Assembly: GCA_020073145.1 (NCBI GenBank) | Contig: JAIQFS010000011.1 | Coordinates: forward strand, 1-64,000 | Origin: Terriglobia bacterium | GTDB taxonomy: Bacteria > Acidobacteriota > Terriglobia > Bryobacterales > Bryobacteraceae | Length of the DNA stretch: 64,000 nt | Direction: 5' to 3' | Shown here: one piece after another, positions 61,151 to 64,000 of the stretch | Layout: each line of letters opens with the position of its first letter | How positions within the stretch are numbered: position 1 is the first letter of the stretch | Position numbers and translations under genes: made by a program | The notes under the pieces: generated by a model | What the model was told of the DNA's origin: nothing | Seen by the model: the letters and a program-made list of their open reading frames with translations, nothing else | The model's database searches: none

Positions 61151-62125
61151 TTACTGGAGCGGCATCCAGGAGATCTCCGATGGACTACCCATGCCCACGA
61201 GGGAACTGCCGTCTGCTCCCACAATTCCGACAAACGCGGAGTGCCAGCCCAATGGCTCGACACTCACCCATTGACTATCATCGGTGTCGAGGCGGAATAT
61301 GGCGTTGCGGAAGTTGATATAGAGGTCATCGTTATCCGTGAACACAACCCCTGACGTCAGCCACCCGTGATCGCTGTCCGATGGCAAGTAAGGCAGGCGG
61401 CGCGTCTTCATCAATTCTCCGTTGGCGGCAAATTCCAGCCACTGCCGACACGAGGGAAGGAAAACACCCACGCGATTCTTTGCCGCCACGAGCTGCTGCG
61501 TGGGATGCGAGTGGCTGCACTCACTGTCCGGCCACTGAAGGTGCTGATCCAGGAGGTTGCCCTTCCGGTCGTAATGGCGGAGCGTCGAGTGGGGGGCCGC
61601 CGTGTTGAGTTTACGCCCGGGACCCAGTTCCCACCCCAAAACCCACACGTCCAGATCCGGCCCGATGGCTATGTTCGTTGCCTCGAAAGGCGATGTCCGG
61701 ATAATCGTTGCGGTCCCCCCTCCGGGCGGGAGCCAACCCCAAAAGCCTGCCACCGCGCCCGAATCCGCAAATACGACTCCGGCTATGGCGATCGTGCCTG
61801 CATTCGAGATGGCCGCGTCGCGGATCTGCACTGTAGATGCATCCGGAATCCAGACCCGCTGTCGAAAGAGGATGTGGCCGTCACGGTCGTAGACGTGAAG
61901 ATTGTCGCTCGTCTCGGAGGCTGAGGTCTCGACTCGCCACCAAAGCAAGGCGTTTGTAGACCATTTCGGCACACGCCAGCCAGGCCCCTGCGTGGGCGGC
62001 GTAATGGTGACAACCCGTGTTGGGCTGGCGAGACGCTGCGCTGTGGCAGGACACCAGATCAAACAAAATGCCGCGCCAGCCAGAACCCTCAGCGACCTTT
62101 GACGCGTCACTCTCGTCATACCCAT
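61151..62125 (-). CDS. Secreted beta-propeller-like protein, unknown function
   Basis: 324 residues from the ATG at 62125. VLAGAAFCLIWCPATAQ is a signal peptide. The mature part is beta-rich with repeating 'D-x-x-G-x-L' turns (LHVYDRDGHILFRQRVWIP, LRHYDRKGNLLDQHLQWPD, WLEFAANGELMKTRRLPYLP), as in six-bladed NHL/6-blade proteins. No catalytic residues are evident. It is co-directional with the redoxin 44 bp downstream and the Cys-rich gene 31 bp upstream. Confidence 0.78.
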   Translation of the reverse strand: MGMTRVTRQRSLRVLAGAAFCLIWCPATAQRLASPTRVVTITPPTQGPGWRVPKWSTNALLWWRVETSASETSDNLHVYDRDGHILFRQRVWIPDASTVQIRDAAISNAGTIAIAGVVFADSGAVAGFWGWLPPGGGTATIIRTSPFEATNIAIGPDLDVWVLGWELGPGRKLNTAAPHSTLRHYDRKGNLLDQHLQWPDSECSHSHPTQQLVAAKNRVGVFLPSCRQWLEFAANGELMKTRRLPYLPSDSDHGWLTSGVVFTDNDDLYINFRNAIFRLDTDDSQWVSVEPLGWHSAFVGIVGADGSSLVGMGSPSEISWMPLQ

Positions 62126-62156
62126 CGAGTCACACTGTGCTAATTCTTTCGGTCTT

Positions 62157-62435
62157 CTAGCCGCAGTCGCATGGAGCTGGGGCACAACAAGCCCCGCCCG
62201 CACCACACGGATAACTTACAAGCATCGCACCGCATGGGCCGCCTCCAGCAACATTATACGTGGGACACCCACCTCCGCCGGAGTACGACGGATCATAGAA
62301 GAAATAAGCGTAGATTTGTTCGTAATACCCGCCCCACAAGCTTGGGCATGGGCGGTCGCAGGACTGACCCACGCAAGGGCCGCTCACCATACTCGCGACA
62401 ACAACCCTTCTTTTCGAGCTGCATTTGAACCACAC
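62157..62435 (-). CDS. Cys/Gly-rich segment, probable frameshifted end of the upstream protein
   Basis: An open frame of 92 codons from a GTG that has no Shine-Dalgarno. It contains 11 Cys residues, a Tyr-rich middle (WGGYYEQIYAYFFYDPSY) and Gly-rich turns (SGGGGCPTYNVAGGGPCG), ending PCGAGGACCAPAPCDCG. Joined to the preceding frame through a single -1 shift near 62,433, it would give one secreted protein of about 184 residues. Alternatively it is a separate small Cys-rich peptide. Pairs of Cys next to a redoxin gene suggest disulfides. I do not recognise the family. Confidence 0.55.
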   Translation of the reverse strand: MWFKCSSKRRVVVASMVSGPCVGQSCDRPCPSLWGGYYEQIYAYFFYDPSYSGGGGCPTYNVAGGGPCGAMLVSYPCGAGGACCAPAPCDCG

Positions 62436-62713
62436 GCCGAGGTTTGGCCGGCCCTGCTTCTGGAGTAGAATCCTTGCAATTCTGCCGCTGAAATCGCAGG
62501 CGACCCGGAGCCCTCGAAAATCGAGGCCAATGGGACGCCGGATTCGGTCTGAGTTTGATATTTCCAGGAGAAGCCGTCGGCGTTAGGCGTCCGGAGGAAC
62601 ACGAGCCCTGAAACTAGCAATGCGCACAAGATCGGAGCCAAGCGGGTTCCTCGGAACGAGCCGGACACAAGACCGCGCTTTGTGGCGATCAATCGCCTCA
62701 CTCGGTCAAACAT
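62384..62713 (-). CDS. Exported protein of unknown function, N-terminal part
   Basis: 109 residues from the ATG at 62713, which has a strong GGGAGG Shine-Dalgarno 7 bp upstream. A basic N-terminus and hydrophobic stretch (LAPILCALLVSGLVFL) form a signal or anchor. The exported part begins FSWKYQTQTESGVPLASIFE and ISAAELQGFYSRSRAGQTSA; the last 16 codons overlap the Cys-rich frame and look less protein-like. I do not recognise it. It is probably the front half of a single gene with the Cys-rich frame. Confidence 0.6.
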   Translation of the reverse strand: MFDRVRRLIATKRGLVSGSFRGTRLAPILCALLVSGLVFLRTPNADGFSWKYQTQTESGVPLASIFEGSGSPAISAAELQGFYSRSRAGQTSACGSNAARKEGLLSRVW

Positions 62714-63009
62714 GAAACGCCTCCCAATCCTTTCTAAACCAGTGGCCCCAACTCCTCGGTGCCAACACCTGCGCTCTTTCTTAGGAGCATCCTAGTGTTA
62801 GCGTATTCTCACCGAATCATAATGGGAAAAGCAATAAGGAAAACAGCTGCATAAAGGAAACACACGCGACAATTCAAAGTGTGTCAAGTTTCGGATTTGC
62901 GTGCCGAAGCGCCAGACGTGCAGTACCGGCGGCCGGGCGCATGGTTCCCACGGAGGAGCTGGTGTGCGGGATGATGGCGTGGAGCGGTCGGCAGGGCCCT
63001 TGGTTTTCT
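62714..63009. other. 296-bp gap without a gene
   Basis: The first 170 bp, upstream of the exported-protein gene, are relatively AT-rich and probably hold its promoter, but no hexamer pair was certain. No repeat or RNA gene was recognised. The pseudogene fragment follows directly. Confidence 0.5.
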
Positions 63010-63193
63010 GTTATGCTCATCCATCGAGCTGTTCAATAAAGAAGTGCTGCCCGAGTTCAAGGAGCGCGATCAGCAGTGCGCGCGCCAGCGGGCGGAACGG
63101 AACGCACGCCTTTCGGATAAGGCGATGGCGCGCAAGCCCAAAACGGAAAGTACGCCGGCCCGGACTGTGATTCACGCCGCCGGCCATCACTAG
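63010..63193 (+). pseudogene. 3'-end remnant of an LLM oxidoreductase gene
   Basis: The 184 bp here match the last 184 bp of the oxidoreductase gene at 59,321-59,504 with no insertion or deletion, and both end in the same TAG. It reads LLCSSIELFNKEVLPEFKER ... PARTVIHAAGHH against LLCSSIELFTKEVLPEFKER in the intact copy. No start codon or upstream barrel is present, so it cannot make a functional enzyme. Differences are mostly silent or conservative, which suggests it was once a working paralogue and was then truncated. Confidence 0.88.
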
Positions 63194-63225
63194 GAAGCGG
63201 CGTTGGGCAGGATGGCATCCTGCGC

Positions 63226-63278
63226 GGCGGTTGGCAACCGCCGCCGGCCGATTGCCAATCGGCCGCAGCTTGCCAAGC
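63226..63278. repeat. Array of three TT-NCC-AA-type palindromes
   Basis: Three hairpins stand nearly head to tail: GGCGGTT-GGC-AACCGCC (63226-63242), GGCCGATT-GCC-AATCGGCC (63246-63264) and GCTT-GCC-AAGC (63268-63278). The stems differ in sequence but keep the TT-3-AA centre. The array begins 32 bp after the pseudogene stop, the same place as the palindrome after the intact copy, and ends 31 bp before the dioxygenase ATG. Confidence 0.75.
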
Positions 63279-63309
63279 GGCCCCACAACACGGGGTGAGA
63301 GAGGGAAAT

Positions 63310-64000
63310 ATGATCGCAATCGACGAAAAGACCATTACCGATGTCGCGCTGGCTCAGATGGCGGGGACGCGGGATCCACGCCTCAAAGAGATCATGGCGT
63401 GCCTGGTCAAACACCTGCACGCCTTCGCGCGGGAGATCGATCTCACGCCCGAAGAATGGATCGACGGCATCAAGTTCCTGACGGCGGTGGGGCAGACCTG
63501 CACGCCGTACCGGCAGGAGTTCATCCTGCTTTCCGATACGCTGGGATTGAGCAGCCTGATCAACTCCCTGCATGACCGGCGCGCCCTGGAAAACGGCACC
63601 AAGACCAGCCTGCTCGGGCCGTTCTACCGCCAGGATTCGCCGCAGCGCAAGCTGGGTGAGTCGATCGCGGCCAACCCTGGGCCCGCGGAGATTTGTATCC
63701 ATGGACGCGTGGTGGACACCGCCGGCAAGGGCATTCCCAACGCCTCCGTCCAGATCTGGCAGACCGACGACGAGGGTGTTTACGACCTGCAACGCAACGA
63801 TCCCTCGGTGATGGATCTGCGCGGCACCTATCACGCCGATGCCGAAGGCCGCTACAACCTGCGGACCGTGCGCCCGCTGGGCTACATGATCCCCATGGAT
63901 GGCCCGGTGGGCGATATGATTCGCGCCCAAGGCCGCCACGGGTACCGCCCCGCCCACATTCACTTCCTGATCGGCGCACCGGGGTACCGGGAACTGGTGA
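63310..64000 (+). CDS. Intradiol ring-cleavage dioxygenase (partial)
   Basis: The first 230 residues are present; the gene runs off the window. GAGGGA lies before the ATG at 63310. The N-terminal helical domain (TPEEWIDGIKFLTAVGQTC) and LLGPFYRQDSP lead into the catalytic beta-sandwich with VHGR-like IHGRVVDTAGKGIPNASVQ, IWQTDDEGVYD, TYHADAEGRYNLRTVRP and HGYRPAHIHFLI, whose HIH supplies two of the Fe(III) ligands. Such enzymes open catechol or hydroxyquinol rings between the hydroxyls. The helical N-terminus fits catechol/hydroxyquinol 1,2-dioxygenases rather than protocatechuate 3,4-dioxygenase. Confidence 0.93.
   Translation, partial: MIAIDEKTITDVALAQMAGTRDPRLKEIMACLVKHLHAFAREIDLTPEEWIDGIKFLTAVGQTCTPYRQEFILLSDTLGLSSLINSLHDRRALENGTKTSLLGPFYRQDSPQRKLGESIAANPGPAEICIHGRVVDTAGKGIPNASVQIWQTDDEGVYDLQRNDPSVMDLRGTYHADAEGRYNLRTVRPLGYMIPMDGPVGDMIRAQGRHGYRPAHIHFLIGAPGYRELV

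Noticed and set aside
63226-63278. Possible CRISPR array
   Set aside because: The three elements are palindromes of different sequence with almost no spacers, not identical direct repeats with spacers; no cas genes are near.

Overview
The window is a piece of a bacterial chromosome that reads as an Acidobacteriota genome of the Bryobacterales/Solibacter kind. The reasons are the high GC content, the many Ser/Thr kinase, FG-GAP/ASPIC-UnbV, TonB-carboxypeptidase-like, DUF2934 and TIGR03435 proteins, and the dispersed TT-NCC-AA palindromes. This placement is an inference from gene content, not from a search.

Region 1 (1-16.1 kb, + strand) is one long, tightly packed S10-spc-alpha ribosomal superoperon: end of tuf, rpsJ, rplC, rplD, rplW, rplB, rpsS, rplV, rpsC, rplP, rpmC, rpsQ, rplN, rplX, rplE, rpsZ (zinc-type S14), rpsH, rplF, rplR, rpsE, rpmD, rplO, secY, adk, map, infA, rpmJ, rpsM, rpsK, rpsD, rpoA, rplQ. 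rpmD and rpmJ are short and easily missed. The S3 protein carries a long proline-rich tail.

Region 2 (16.1-20.3 kb, - strand) holds a Ser/Thr kinase with a beta-propeller and, upstream of it, the most striking find: two adjacent genes that each have an in-frame TGA at the catalytic redox position. One is an AhpD-like protein (CPF-U) and the other a deiodinase-like thioredoxin-fold protein (SYT-U-PPF). In each, a GG-loop hairpin sits the same distance after the TGA, as expected for bacterial SECIS elements. They look like a two-gene selenoprotein operon.

Region 3 (20.3-25.2 kb, + strand) has an amidase and a three-gene nucleotide-sugar operon (FlaA1/CapD-like dehydratase, NeuC-like epimerase, DegT aminotransferase). 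Region 4 (25.1-40.2 kb) has a five-gene minus-strand operon (TPR lipoprotein, giant TPR/FG-GAP lipoprotein, five-heme cytochrome with TPRs, ASPIC/UnbV lipoprotein, methyltransferase), a divergent ASPIC/UnbV lipoprotein and a large TonB-dependent-receptor-like protein with a clear promoter and terminator. This looks like a cell-envelope system of unknown function.

Region 5 (40.3-47.6 kb) holds an aldehyde dehydrogenase, a histidine kinase/LuxR response regulator pair, a peptidoglycan glycosyltransferase, and a small signalling group (two degenerate receivers, DUF2934, Crp/Fnr). Region 6 (47.6-53.5 kb, - strand) is a housekeeping/envelope operon (sugar kinase, membrane glycosyltransferase, YbjQ, DapF with an altered active site, nucleotide-sugar dehydrogenase) plus a RimI-like acetyltransferase. 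Region 7 (53.5-64 kb) has feoAB with a palindromic operator, a lytic transglycosylase, a DUF4159 protein, a luciferase-like oxidoreductase, then a 3.5 kb block (TIGR03435, redoxin, beta-propeller, Cys/Gly-rich protein) bounded by a second, truncated copy of the oxidoreductase 3' end, and finally an intradiol dioxygenase cut by the window edge.
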